From Microbacterium binotii (GTDB taxonomy: Bacteria; Actinomycetota; Actinomycetes; Actinomycetales; Microbacteriaceae), in the NCBI RefSeq assembly GCF_021398715.1, contig NZ_CP090347.1, positions 744,001 to 808,000 on the forward strand: DNA of 64,000 nt. The letters are read 5' to 3'. This document shows, piece after piece, positions 25,985 through 34,476 of this stretch. How positions within the stretch are numbered: the stretch's first letter is position 1; each line of letters starts with the position of its first letter. The position numbers were made by a program, and so were the translations under genes. A model generated the notes under the pieces. The model did not search any database, was not told the origin of the DNA, and saw nothing but the letters and a program-made list of their open reading frames with translations.

Positions 25985-28801
25985 TCATGCCGGAAGCGTC
26001 GCGCGGACCTCGGCCGCCTCGGCCGGCCGGCCGAGACTCTCCAGCACGTCACCGAGCTCGAGGGCGGCGGTCTGGCGCAGCGCCTCATCGTCGCCGGCGT
26101 GCTCGAGCGCCGCGCGGTAGAGGGGCACCGCATCCGCCGGACGCTCCGCGCTCATCAGGATGCGCGCGGCGACGAACTCGGAGCGGCCGGCGGAGGTCGT
26201 GTCCCCCGCCTGTACGAAGCCGTCGGCCGCCTGCAGGGCGGTGGCCACGGCTTCGTCCGTGCGCTCGGCGGCGGCGAGAGCCCGTGCCCGCGTGTCGAGC
26301 ACGTCGGCGACGAACCACGCCGCGTCGTTCGCGCGGCCGAGCTCGACCGCTTCGTCCAGCAGGGCGAACACCTCATCGAGGTCGCCGCGCTGCTGGTGCG
26401 CCTGCGCGAGCGTGTGGAGGCCGTCGGCCAGCAGGCCCACCTGTTCCTCGTCCCCGCGCACGATCTCCACGGCCTGCGTCAACGAGTCGATCGCGTCGTC
26501 GATCTCGCCGAAGCGGCCGAGCAACCGTCCGTGCTCCTTGAGGGCGTAGGCGCGCGCGGCGGGCTCGTCCGCCTCGTCGTGCAGCTGCGCGACGAACTCC
26601 CAGCCACCCAGCGCGTTGCCGAACTGTCCCGCCTGCTCGAACGCACGGGTCAGCAGTCCGACGGTGATCGCACGGGAGCCGGCCGGCTCCTCCGCGGCCG
26701 TCTCCTCCTGCAGCACCTGATCGAGCACCTCGATGGCCTCCTCGCCGAATCCGGCGCCCAGCAGGGCGCGACCCAACCGGAAGCGCAGGTCCGTCGCGGG
26801 GGCGCCCGTTGCTTCCCGGCGTTCGGTGGCGACACGGTAGCGGGAGACGGCCTCGCCCAGGGCGCCCGCGTCCTCGTGCAGCGCGCCCGCGAGGAAGAAG
26901 ACATCGCTCACGAGCCGGTCATCGGCCCCGGTCAGCAGATGGATGCGTGTCGCCTCGTCCGCGTCGGCGGCGCCGGCGGCATACTCGGCCAGCCCGCCGC
27001 GGGTGCGCGCGCGCAGCAGGAGGGCCCGCGCACGACGAGCCTCGCTGAGCCCGTTGTCGGCGAGGAGAGCCTCCAGCAGGGCCAGCGCCTCGGGCAGGTC
27101 CCCCGCTGCCGCCGTCATGTCCGCCTGCATCCAGCGCTGCGAGTGCGAGGGACCGGTCTCCCCAGCCTCGGCGAACAGCTCCGCCGCCTCGGCGAACATC
27201 TCCGCCGTGCGCCGACGGTCGTCGGGCTCGGTGGCCGCCTGATCCTTGAGCCGGAGGAAGGCCAGCGTGGCGAGGAGGTCCGCTCGCACCTCGGCCGGTG
27301 CACCGTGGCGCTCGTCGAGCGCGCGCTGGAGGGTGCCAGGCGCGTCGTCGGCCTCGGCGCCGTAGAGCAGGAGTCCCAGTTCCTCCTCCAGCTCCGCCTG
27401 TGCGACGCGTCCCGCCGCGCGGAGGGCGGCGAGTCTGCTCGGCAGCGCGGCGGTCGCCTCGTCGAGTCGACCGAGGGCGACGAGCACGGCGAGCAGCCCG
27501 TGCGTGAGCGAGACCCGCTGCTCGACGTCCGCGTCGTCCAGCGCCTCGCGGATCGCCTCGAGGGAGGCGATCGAGCCCAGCTGGTGCAGGGCCAGCGCCC
27601 GCTCGACGCGCTCCGCGGGGGTGCGGGGAGTGGGGGCGGAGGACCGGGCGGCGAAGTCGTGGGAGCTGATCGGCACCTCGTAGCGCTCGGCGCCGACGGC
27701 GCGCTGCCCGGCGAGCCAGGAGGCCTGGGCGTCGGTCGCGTTGCGGGCATCGAAGGCCTGGGCGATGCTCTCGGCGGCGGTCCACATCCGTGCGGCGAGC
27801 TCGGCGGCGGGCCAGAGACCATCGTGCGCGCCGATCAGGGGGACGAGCGCCTCGGCGTCGGAGCCGCGCACGGCGGCGTCGGGGTGACCAGCGGCGGCGA
27901 CCGCATCCAACGCGACGGCGAAGGCCGCGAGCGCCTCCAGGTGCGCGCTGGCATTCAGCCCGTCGTGGGTGAGCCACGGCAGGTGTCGTTCGACGAGCGC
28001 GAGCGCGCGTGCCTCGTTGCCCGTGACAGCGCAGAAGACGATGTTCTTCGCGATGATCGAGAGGTTGTCGGCGTTGTCCTTCGCGAGGCGGTAGCTGCGC
28101 AGGTGCGCCGCCCGCGCGTCATCCGGGCGTCCGGCGTGCAGGTAGGGCAGGAGGGAGCGGGCGAGGGCGTGCTCGGGCTCCTCGCCGCACGTGAAGCCGC
28201 CTTCGACGAGCTCCTCGACGAGACGGATCGCCTCCGCCTCGTCACCGGTCTCCGCGAAGAACCCGGCGAACTGGCTGCGCGTGCAGGCGTCGCAGTGGCT
28301 GTACTCGTCGCGGGGCGTGGCCTCGAGCCGACGTCGCAGCTCGGATGCCTCGTCGATGCGTCCGGCCGACCACGCGTCCTCGAAGCGCGCCATCAGCACG
28401 CCGCTCATGCCGTGACCTGCCCGCTCGTAGTGGGTCTGCATGTCATCGAGCACGGCCGTGATCTGCTCGGACGAGAACTCGGGCGAGCCCCGGAGGGCGC
28501 CCGCCATCCACTTGTAGTGCCACATGAGGTCGCCCGCCGGCTCCAGCTCGGCGGGGAAGCGCTCGGGGTCGGCGTCGTGGTGCCCCAGGCACCACGCGAA
28601 CGAGGTGAGCATCAGATCCGTGTCGCCGCCCATGTTGGCGCTGGCGGTCTGCCGCATCCGCGCCTCGTACTCGAGGCGCTCGTCTCCGCTTTCCTGCGCC
28701 AGCGCCACCGCTTCTGCGACGAGGGCCCTCTCGGTCGGTCCCCAGGGCGTGCGATCGATCTCGTCGAACAGCGATCGGATGCGGGTCGCGTAACCGGTCA
28801 T
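25985..28801 (-). CDS. Large tetratricopeptide-repeat protein, partner gene of the Hsp90-like ATPase
   Basis: The 938-residue protein is almost wholly alpha-helical with degenerate TPR-like repeats. Clear examples are near the C-terminus: ALKEHGRLLGRFGEIDDAID, LADGLHTLAQAHQQRGDLDE and VADVLDTRARALAAAERTDE. There is no signal peptide, membrane helix or enzyme motif; a CDAC pair lies at residues 170-173. The start ATG 28801 overlaps the stop of the Hsp90-family gene (ATGA, 4 nt), so translation is coupled. The longer in-frame extension to 29089 lies inside the Hsp90 gene and is rejected. A TPR protein made together with an Hsp90-type chaperone recalls eukaryotic Hsp90 co-chaperones, but the function here is unknown. 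Confidence 0.8.
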   Translation of the reverse strand: MTGYATRIRSLFDEIDRTPWGPTERALVAEAVALAQESGDERLEYEARMRQTASANMGGDTDLMLTSFAWCLGHHDADPERFPAELEPAGDLMWHYKWMAGALRGSPEFSSEQITAVLDDMQTHYERAGHGMSGVLMARFEDAWSAGRIDEASELRRRLEATPRDEYSHCDACTRSQFAGFFAETGDEAEAIRLVEELVEGGFTCGEEPEHALARSLLPYLHAGRPDDARAAHLRSYRLAKDNADNLSIIAKNIVFCAVTGNEARALALVERHLPWLTHDGLNASAHLEALAAFAVALDAVAAAGHPDAAVRGSDAEALVPLIGAHDGLWPAAELAARMWTAAESIAQAFDARNATDAQASWLAGQRAVGAERYEVPISSHDFAARSSAPTPRTPAERVERALALHQLGSIASLEAIREALDDADVEQRVSLTHGLLAVLVALGRLDEATAALPSRLAALRAAGRVAQAELEEELGLLLYGAEADDAPGTLQRALDERHGAPAEVRADLLATLAFLRLKDQAATEPDDRRRTAEMFAEAAELFAEAGETGPSHSQRWMQADMTAAAGDLPEALALLEALLADNGLSEARRARALLLRARTRGGLAEYAAGAADADEATRIHLLTGADDRLVSDVFFLAGALHEDAGALGEAVSRYRVATERREATGAPATDLRFRLGRALLGAGFGEEAIEVLDQVLQEETAAEEPAGSRAITVGLLTRAFEQAGQFGNALGGWEFVAQLHDEADEPAARAYALKEHGRLLGRFGEIDDAIDSLTQAVEIVRGDEEQVGLLADGLHTLAQAHQQRGDLDEVFALLDEAVELGRANDAAWFVADVLDTRARALAAAERTDEAVATALQAADGFVQAGDTTSAGRSEFVAARILMSAERPADAVPLYRAALEHAGDDEALRQTAALELGDVLESLGRPAEAAEVRATLPA

Positions 28802-30615
28802 GATGTTCCTTCCGGGTCGGGGGTGGCGGCGAGTGCTCTCTCGAGCAGCTCCGCGAGCGAGGTGCTCATCACGGCGCGGTCGCGCGGGCTGAGCGGGTGA
28901 TGGCCGGCGAGCAGCGACTGCACGTGCAGCAGACGGATGCCGCTGTCGAAGACCGCGGTGTCGCCGGCCGCGGCGAGGGCGCGAACGGTCGGATTGGCCC
29001 AGTTCAGGCACAGCTTGGCGGCGGGCGGTGTCGCATCCGCGTCCGCTCCGGAGACGGCCTTCTCGGCCCGGTCGAGGACTCCCGACCACAGCGCGCCGGC
29101 GGCGCCGCGGGCGCGTCCCCGGTCGAGAGCCCGGAGAGCCTGCGGATCCGCGACGAACAGCCCGGGCAGCTCCCGGCGCTCGAACGAGCGCACGGAGACG
29201 TCGACGTCGCCGAGGGCGGCGCGAGCGCGACGCTCGAGATCGAGGGCCGCGTTGCGGTCGTCGAGCGGCGGCAGATCGAGCCGGTCCATCTCGGCGCCGA
29301 CTTCGACGCGCTCGACGGTGACCTCGGGGAAGATCTCGGGCAGAAGGCGGATGAGCTCGGCATCGTAGAGGTAGCCGCCGTCGACCAGAAGCGTCCCGGG
29401 CGGCACGATGCTCGCCAGCTGCCGGAACTCGTCGACGGTCTCGGCGTACCGCACCTCGGGCGAGCGGCGCACGAGCTCCTCGATCCGCACGCGCCCTGCC
29501 GTGCTCTCCACCGAGAGCCAGCGCACGATGAAGCGGGCCAGCTCGTCATCGTGGCGGACGAGCGACTTCAGGGCGACCTCGTGGACGGCGACGAACTGCG
29601 CGAGCCGCGCCGGCTCGCGCAACGCCAGCTCCAGGATCCATCGCCGGATCGCGTCGCCGATCTCGCTGCGGGTCTGCTCGAGCGCGTCGTCGTCGACGAG
29701 CGCCTCGCGGCTGGCGGTCGGATGCAGCCCGCCCGAGTCGATCACCGCGCGCGCGAAGAACGCCCAGTCGGGGAGCAGGTCGTCGGCACGCTCTGCCAGC
29801 AGCATGCGGCGCAGGTAGACGCGCGTGCTCTGACGTGCCGAGGGCGGCGGAGCGAACGGCAGCACGTAGGCGACGCCGCGGGTCTGTGTGGCAGCGACCG
29901 TCAGCTCGATCGCATCCAGCGGCTCGACGCCGATGAGCTCGCGCCCGTACGTCAGCCGCGTCTCGCGGTCGCCGTCGAGGAAGGGGGCGGGCTCGGTCAC
30001 GGTGGTCTCGCCGCCGCCGGGCAGATCCACCACGACCGAGACCGGCAGATAGCGGCCGAACGTCTCGGCCAGCTCCAGCACCGTCGCGCCCGTGAGCAGG
30101 GACGCGCTGTCGCTGCGGGGGGTCAGGTGCACGCTGGTGCCGACCGGCATCTCGCCCTCGAACGGCTGCACCGCGAAGGTCCCGTCCGAGCGCCCGACCC
30201 ACTCGACGGCAGGTCCGCCGGCGGCGCTCCGCGAGCGGATCACGATGGTGTCGCACACCATGAAGCACGACAGCATCCCGATGCCGAACTGACCGAGGAA
30301 GTCACTGCGCGGAAGGTCGAAGATGTCGCGCTTGGAGCTGCGCCCCACCGTCGCCAGAAGATCGGCGACCTCGCTCTCGGTGAGACCGATGCCGTCGTCG
30401 CGGATGATGAACTCGGGGGCTTCGAGTCCTGCCGGGGTGATGCGGATGCGGCCGCCGCCGCCATCCAGCGCGCGACGGGCGGCGATCGCATCGACCGCGT
30501 TCTGCAGGAGCTCTCGGAGGAAGACGCGCGGGCTCGAGTAGATGTGCCGACTGAGCAGATCGATCACCCCGCGAAGGTCCACCTGGAACTGCTGGGGGGG
30601 CGGCACCTCGTTCAC
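28798..30615 (-). CDS. Hsp90-family (HtpG-like) GHKL ATPase
   Basis: The 605-residue protein has the N-terminal GHKL ATP-binding fold: VFLRELLQNAVDA (Glu35, Asn39), IRDDGIGLT (73-79) and the lid glycines in FLGQFGIGMLS (107-115). A middle domain follows; its IDSGGLHPTASREALVDDD resembles the HtpG catalytic-loop region. The C-terminal part is diverged from classical HtpG. Length is close to HtpG (about 620). GTG 30615 is preceded by AGGAG. It is translationally coupled to the large TPR gene. Actinobacteria often carry this separate Hsp90-type protein; whether it is a general chaperone or a stress/defence ATPase is not shown by sequence. Confidence 0.87.
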   Translation of the reverse strand: MNEVPPPQQFQVDLRGVIDLLSRHIYSSPRVFLRELLQNAVDAIAARRALDGGGGRIRITPAGLEAPEFIIRDDGIGLTESEVADLLATVGRSSKRDIFDLPRSDFLGQFGIGMLSCFMVCDTIVIRSRSAAGGPAVEWVGRSDGTFAVQPFEGEMPVGTSVHLTPRSDSASLLTGATVLELAETFGRYLPVSVVVDLPGGGETTVTEPAPFLDGDRETRLTYGRELIGVEPLDAIELTVAATQTRGVAYVLPFAPPPSARQSTRVYLRRMLLAERADDLLPDWAFFARAVIDSGGLHPTASREALVDDDALEQTRSEIGDAIRRWILELALREPARLAQFVAVHEVALKSLVRHDDELARFIVRWLSVESTAGRVRIEELVRRSPEVRYAETVDEFRQLASIVPPGTLLVDGGYLYDAELIRLLPEIFPEVTVERVEVGAEMDRLDLPPLDDRNAALDLERRARAALGDVDVSVRSFERRELPGLFVADPQALRALDRGRARGAAGALWSGVLDRAEKAVSGADADATPPAAKLCLNWANPTVRALAAAGDTAVFDSGIRLLHVQSLLAGHHPLSPRDRAVMSTSLAELLERALAATPDPEGTS

Positions 30616-30762
30616 CGTCGCTCCTCGAACCTCGTCGCAGCGCCGCCCATCGGGTGGTGGGCGGCGACCGATTCAGCGTACTCCGCGAGCGGGGGCGCAC
30701 CTGAGTGCCTGGGGAGAGAACGAGCCCGTGCGCGCGGGGGCCGGTTGGGCCAGGATGGGCTC

Positions 30763-31203
30763 ATGAGCGACACGACGCAGGCGGACGGGGTACGGGTACT
30801 GGACGAGGAGGCGATGTGGCGCCTGCTCGCCACGCAGGAGGTCGGTCGCCTGGTGACCAGGATCGGCGAGCGCATCGACGTGTTCCCTGTCGGCTACGCG
30901 CTCGACGGGCGCAGCATCCTGTTCCGCACCGCGCCGGGCACGAAGCTGCTCGAGCTCACCGCCCGCGACGAGGTGCTGTTCGAGGTCGACCACCACAGCG
31001 CGCAGGACGCCTGGAGCGTCGTCGTGCGCGGGACGGCGGCGGCCGTCGACCGCTCCGACGAGATCGCGGCGCTCGAAGCCCTCGCCTCGGCGCCCTGGGC
31101 TCCCACCGTCAAGGACGTCCTGGTACGCATCACGCCATCGGTCACCACCGGTCGCGCCTTCGAACGGCGAGCAGCCGATCCCGCCGAAGGGGCGATGGCG
31201 TGA
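30763..31203 (+). CDS. Pyridoxamine 5'-phosphate oxidase-like (split-barrel flavin) protein
   Basis: The 146-residue protein has the split-barrel layout: MWRLLATQEVGRLVTRIGER, then DVFPVGYALDGRSILFRTAPGTK and VLFEVDHH, then SVVVRGTAAAV. Such proteins bind FMN, F420 or heme and act as small reductases or oxidases. It is much shorter than true PdxH and lacks its PLP residues, so vitamin B6 synthesis is unlikely. CAGGAT 6 nt before ATG 30763 suggests a leaderless message. The stop overlaps the next gene by 4 nt (GTGA). Confidence 0.82.
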   Translation: MSDTTQADGVRVLDEEAMWRLLATQEVGRLVTRIGERIDVFPVGYALDGRSILFRTAPGTKLLELTARDEVLFEVDHHSAQDAWSVVVRGTAAAVDRSDEIAALEALASAPWAPTVKDVLVRITPSVTTGRAFERRAADPAEGAMA

Positions 31204-32117
31204 CGTTCGATCCGGCCCCGCCGGCGGCCGGATCGCCGCCCGTCCTCCCGCAGACGGTCGAGCCCGCTGCGCCGCGACGCCGCCATCGCGGCGCAGGCTG
31301 GATCATCGGTGTCTCGCTGAGCCTCGTCTTCCTCATGCTGCTCGCCGCCGGTACCGGGGGAGCGTGGCTCATCTGGCAGCAGCGGGAGCGGCTGCTCGCG
31401 TCGCGGGTGATGAGCCCCGAGCAGGAGGCGGCGATCGCCGACACGTTCGCCGCCGCCTCCGAGAAGGTGACCGCCACCCAGCAGGCGACGAACGAGTACG
31501 CGGGCGATCGTCGCGCCTGGGACGACGAGCACGCGCAGGTCGAGGAGTGGAAGACGGGGACCGACTCGCCGCTGCTGGCCGTGCCGAATCCGGGCGGGAC
31601 AGCGATGCCGGGGCCGGACCCGGACGGGCGCGCGTTCCTCTCCTCGATCGGCGCGGACCGTGTGCAGGTCGCATTCGATGCCGGGGACGAGAACTGCGGC
31701 TACCACCTCTCCGAGCGCACCGGATACGAGATCGTCGTCGGCGGCTGCTACTCCACCCGCTACCCGAGCTGGCTGTTCCTCGCGTGGGACCCGGGAATGG
31801 AATCGTCCGTGTGGCCCGTGTTCGTTCACGAGGCCATGCACTGGTACCAGTACCAGAACTACTACCCGGCCTTCCTCGCGGCGGATCGGGCCGGGGTCAC
31901 CGACGACCAGTACGGCCCCGAGCTGGAGGCCGATGCGAGCTGTCGCGCCGTGTACGTCTACGGCATCCCGGCATCCGACTACGTCGACACCTCCTCACCC
32001 TGCGACGTCGAGGGCTGGTACGACGGGTGGCTGCTGGATCATCTCGCGTCGCTGGGCGTGCAGGTCACGGAGCCCGTGGCGGCGGATTACGAGGTGCTCG
32101 AGGTGGTGAGACCGTGA
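31200..32117 (+). CDS. Membrane-anchored putative zinc metallopeptidase-like protein
   Basis: The 305-residue protein has a short cytoplasmic proline/arginine-rich start, one membrane helix (about residues 33-58) and an extracellular domain. The domain contains FVHEAMHWYQ, an HExxH zinc motif at residues 210-214, and ELEADAS at 241-247, 27 residues later. This matches the ExxAD third-ligand pattern of M48-like gluzincins. Four extracellular cysteines may form disulfides. I do not recognise a named family, so peptidase activity is an inference from these motifs. GTGA overlaps join it to both neighbours, making a tight three-gene operon. Confidence 0.7.
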   Translation: MTFDPAPPAAGSPPVLPQTVEPAAPRRRHRGAGWIIGVSLSLVFLMLLAAGTGGAWLIWQQRERLLASRVMSPEQEAAIADTFAAASEKVTATQQATNEYAGDRRAWDDEHAQVEEWKTGTDSPLLAVPNPGGTAMPGPDPDGRAFLSSIGADRVQVAFDAGDENCGYHLSERTGYEIVVGGCYSTRYPSWLFLAWDPGMESSVWPVFVHEAMHWYQYQNYYPAFLAADRAGVTDDQYGPELEADASCRAVYVYGIPASDYVDTSSPCDVEGWYDGWLLDHLASLGVQVTEPVAADYEVLEVVRP

Positions 32118-32566
32118 GGGCGCGTTCCGGCATCGCGGCTGCCTCGTTGCTCGCCGTGCTCGCGCTGAGCGCGTGCTCCTCGGTGGATGCGGATGCGGCG
32201 GACCGCCGGATGAACGAGGTGTTCGACGATCTCGTCGCTCAGGCGTCTGCGGTGGATCCCCAGGTGCTGCGAACGCTCGAGACCGCCGAGCCGCGCACGC
32301 AGGCGTGTTCGCGTCCCGCCGACACCGAGCAGGTCGTGCTGACGGCCACCGGGGTGCTTGCGGTCGCGGCCGACGTCTCCGAGGCGGAGAGTGTGCGCGA
32401 CGACCTCGGCGAAAGCCTGGATCCCGACGTCTGGCGACCTCTCGCCGACACCCTTCCCGGCGCGGAGAGACAGGGCTGGATCTCGGAGGACGGCGTCACC
32501 GTGACCCTGGCCTCCGACGGTCCTGCGGTGGTGATCGCGGTCTTCTCGCCGTGCCTTCCGGGGTGA
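32114..32566 (+). CDS. Small lipoprotein of unknown function
   Basis: The 150-residue product has a lipoprotein signal with lipobox L-S-A-C (about residues 16-19) followed by SSVDADAADR. The mature part contains two further cysteines and no known domain. GTG 32114 overlaps the stop of the zincin-like gene (GTGA), so its production is tied to that protein, and both would sit on the outer face of the membrane. The region downstream leads to the tRNA-secE transcript. Confidence 0.65.
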   Translation: MRARSGIAAASLLAVLALSACSSVDADAADRRMNEVFDDLVAQASAVDPQVLRTLETAEPRTQACSRPADTEQVVLTATGVLAVAADVSEAESVRDDLGESLDPDVWRPLADTLPGAERQGWISEDGVTVTLASDGPAVVIAVFSPCLPG

Positions 32567-32595
32567 GCGCGTTCGCGCCCTCGTGTGCCATGCCG

Positions 32596-32601
32596 TACAC
32601 T
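32596..32601 (+). promoter_or_regulatory. Candidate -10 box upstream of tRNA-Trp-secE-nusG
   Basis: TACACT lies about 110 nt upstream of the tRNA in a short non-coding stretch. No good -35 box is visible at the usual distance, so this is only a candidate. Confidence 0.3.
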
Positions 32602-32710
32602 TGAGCGTGCAGTTGAAGTCTGCATTCTTTCGCCGTGCCCGTCATCGGGACGACACATCCCTTCGGATCAGGTCACGGCAGGAGTGCGGGCGCGAGACCT
32701 CCGGGTCTCT

Positions 32711-32783
<73 letters not shown>

Positions 32784-32828
32784 CGCGCCAGCGCATGCTG
32801 GCACGACGTAAGCGATTCAGGTGGGTGC

Positions 32829-33095
32829 ATGGTCCAGGACGAGCCGAAGGGCGAGGTTGTCGCCGCTGGCGGTGCCGTGCGCGAGAAGAAGCCCAACTTC
32901 TTCCTGCGCATCGTCATCTTCATCCGCCAGGTCTTCGCTGAGCTTCGCAAGGTCGTCACCCCGACGCGCAAGGAGCTGGTGAAGTTCACCGGCGTCGTCC
33001 TGGGCTTCGTCATCGTGATGATGGCGGTCGTCTACGGACTCGATGTCGTGTTCGTCTGGCTGACGACAGTCGTCTTCGGAGTCCCCGGAGCCTGA
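32829..33095 (+). CDS. secE: Preprotein translocase subunit SecE
   Basis: The 88-residue protein has the conserved amphipathic segment FIRQVFAELRKVVTPTRKEL followed by a single membrane helix (VVLGFVIVMMAVVYGLDVVF). This is the usual short actinobacterial form of SecE. SecE clamps SecY in the membrane as part of the SecYEG channel. The gene lies between tRNA-Trp and nusG, its expected place. ATG 32829 lacks a strong ribosome site. Confidence 0.96.
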   Translation: MVQDEPKGEVVAAGGAVREKKPNFFLRIVIFIRQVFAELRKVVTPTRKELVKFTGVVLGFVIVMMAVVYGLDVVFVWLTTVVFGVPGA

Positions 33096-33148
33096 CATCG
33101 CGAGGCGCGGGTGTCGCCACCCGCAGACCAGAACGAGAGAGTACGTAA

Positions 33149-34237
33149 GTGTCTGAGAAATACACCGACGACGCCGATTGGGCGACCGCCGCCGAGCAGT
33201 CCAGCGAGGACGACGAGGCGCAGGAGGGCAACACCCTCGCCGCCGAGGAGCGCTCCGTCGAGGCCGCCGAGCACGTTGCGCTGCACATCGAGGGCGACGA
33301 CGAGGGTGAGGACTCCGACACCGGCTACGACGCGGACGCCGACGTCGAAGACCCCGAGGCCGACGCGATCGTGAACGACGCGCTGGAGATCGACGAAGCC
33401 GCCGAGGCCGAAGCGGCAGCCGAGGTGCTGACCGAATCGCTCGCCGAAGAAGAAGCAGAGCGCGCAGCCGAGGAGGCCGACGAAGTGACGCCCTACGACG
33501 GACCCGACATCAACGGCGAGCCGGACGCTCCCGTCCTCGACCCCGAGTTCGTGGCCGAGATCGATGACGCGGCCACCGCCGTCGACGAGATCGAGGAGGA
33601 GGTCGACGCGGACGCCGACCCCTACGAGGCGTTCCGTCAGGAGCTGCGTGCGCTCGAGGGCAAGTGGTACGTCATCCACTCCTACGCCGGCTTCGAGCGC
33701 AAGGTGAAGGCCAACATCGAGCAGCGCAAGTCGACGCTCGAGGTCGAGGACGACATCTACCAGGTCGAGGTCCCGATGGAGGACGTCGTCGAGATCAAGA
33801 ACGGCCAGCGCAAGATGGTCACCCGCGTGCGCATCCCGGGCTACGTGCTCGTGCGCATGGAGCTCAACGAGGACACCTGGTCGGTCGTCCGCCACACGCC
33901 CGGCGTCACGGGCTTCGTCGGCAACGCCCACAACCCGACGCCACTGCGCTTCGAAGAAGCGTTCAACATGCTGAAGAGCCTCGTCGAGATCAAGGACGTC
34001 CCCCCGGCGAAGTCCGGTGGCGGCAGCGCAGCGCCGGCCGCAGCCCGCGTCATCGCGGCGGAGGTCGACTACGAGATCGGCGAGACGATCACCATCAAGG
34101 AAGGCTCGTTCGCGGGTCTTCCCGGCTCGATCAGCGAGATCAAGCCCGAGAGCGGCAAGCTCACGGTTCTCGTCTCGCTCTTCGAGCGTGAGACGCCGGT
34201 CGAGCTGTCCTTCGACCAGGTCTCCAAGATGGTCTGA
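33149..34237 (+). CDS. nusG: Transcription termination/antitermination factor NusG with long acidic N-terminal extension
   Basis: Residues about 171-295 are the NGN domain ([20 protein letters not shown], then [17 protein letters not shown] and GVTGFVGN), which binds the RNA polymerase clamp. Residues about 310-362 are the KOW domain ([20 protein letters not shown]), which contacts Rho or ribosomal protein S10. An Ala/Pro/Gly-rich linker separates them. Residues 1-165 form an unusual, highly acidic, low-complexity extension rich in Asp, Glu and Ala, making the protein 362 residues against about 180 in E. coli. GTG 33149 starts the whole frame. It is followed by a clear terminator rather than by rplK. 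Confidence 0.96.
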   Translation: MSEKYTDDADWATAAEQSSEDDEAQEGNTLAAEERSVEAAEHVALHIEGDDEGEDSDTGYDADADVEDPEADAIVNDALEIDEAAEAEAAAEVLTESLAEEEAERAAEEADEVTPYDGPDINGEPDAPVLDPEFVAEIDDAATAVDEIEEEVDADADPYEAFRQELRALEGKWYVIHSYAGFERKVKANIEQRKSTLEVEDDIYQVEVPMEDVVEIKNGQRKMVTRVRIPGYVLVRMELNEDTWSVVRHTPGVTGFVGNAHNPTPLRFEEAFNMLKSLVEIKDVPPAKSGGGSAAPAAARVIAAEVDYEIGETITIKEGSFAGLPGSISEIKPESGKLTVLVSLFERETPVELSFDQVSKMV

Positions 34238-34253
34238 CCCACAGGCTCCCTCG

Positions 34254-34285
34254 AACGCCCCGTCCGGCTCTGCCGGCGGGGCGTT
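34254..34285 (+). terminator. nusG terminator hairpin
   Basis: AACGCCCCG (34254-34262) pairs with CGGGGCGTT (34277-34285), with an inner CCGG/CCGG stem, 17 nt after the nusG stop. It isolates secE-nusG from the genes that follow. Confidence 0.85.
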
Positions 34286-34476
34286 CGTCGTTCCACCGTG
34301 GCCGAGGCGCGCCCGGCGTACCTCGGCATGAACCGATCGGTACATTTTTTACCTGGCGGAAACACTCCAGAGCCCGCGCGGGAAATCCGGGCCTGTGACG
34401 CTGCAGGAGCACCAGACATCCTCCGCGTCAGCGCACCCGAGCGCGTCGCGGGCCCTCAGGAAGGATCCGCTCCCGC
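34286..34476 (+). promoter_or_regulatory. Non-coding leader of the cohesin gene
   Basis: This 191-nt gap holds an AT-rich patch, GGTACATTTTTTACC (34339-34353), whose ends GGTA/TACC are inverted. It stands out in the GC-rich surroundings and is a candidate promoter or operator for the cohesin-amidase pair. No clear -35/-10 pair was found. AGGAAGGAT lies 8-16 nt before ATG 34477. Confidence 0.35.

Noticed and set aside
28802..29089. N-terminal extension of the TPR protein into the Hsp90 gene
   Set aside because: The extension is basic low-complexity sequence read from another frame of the Hsp90 gene; the ATGA overlap start is the better choice.
31200..32117. The zincin-like protein as a confirmed M48 peptidase
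   Set aside because: Only HExxH and a plausible ExxAD are present; the multi-helix membrane layout of HtpX/Ste24 is missing, so it is kept as putative.
34286..34476. A riboswitch or small RNA in the cohesin leader
   Set aside because: Apart from one AT-rich patch there is no extended stem set or conserved aptamer pattern that I can recognise.
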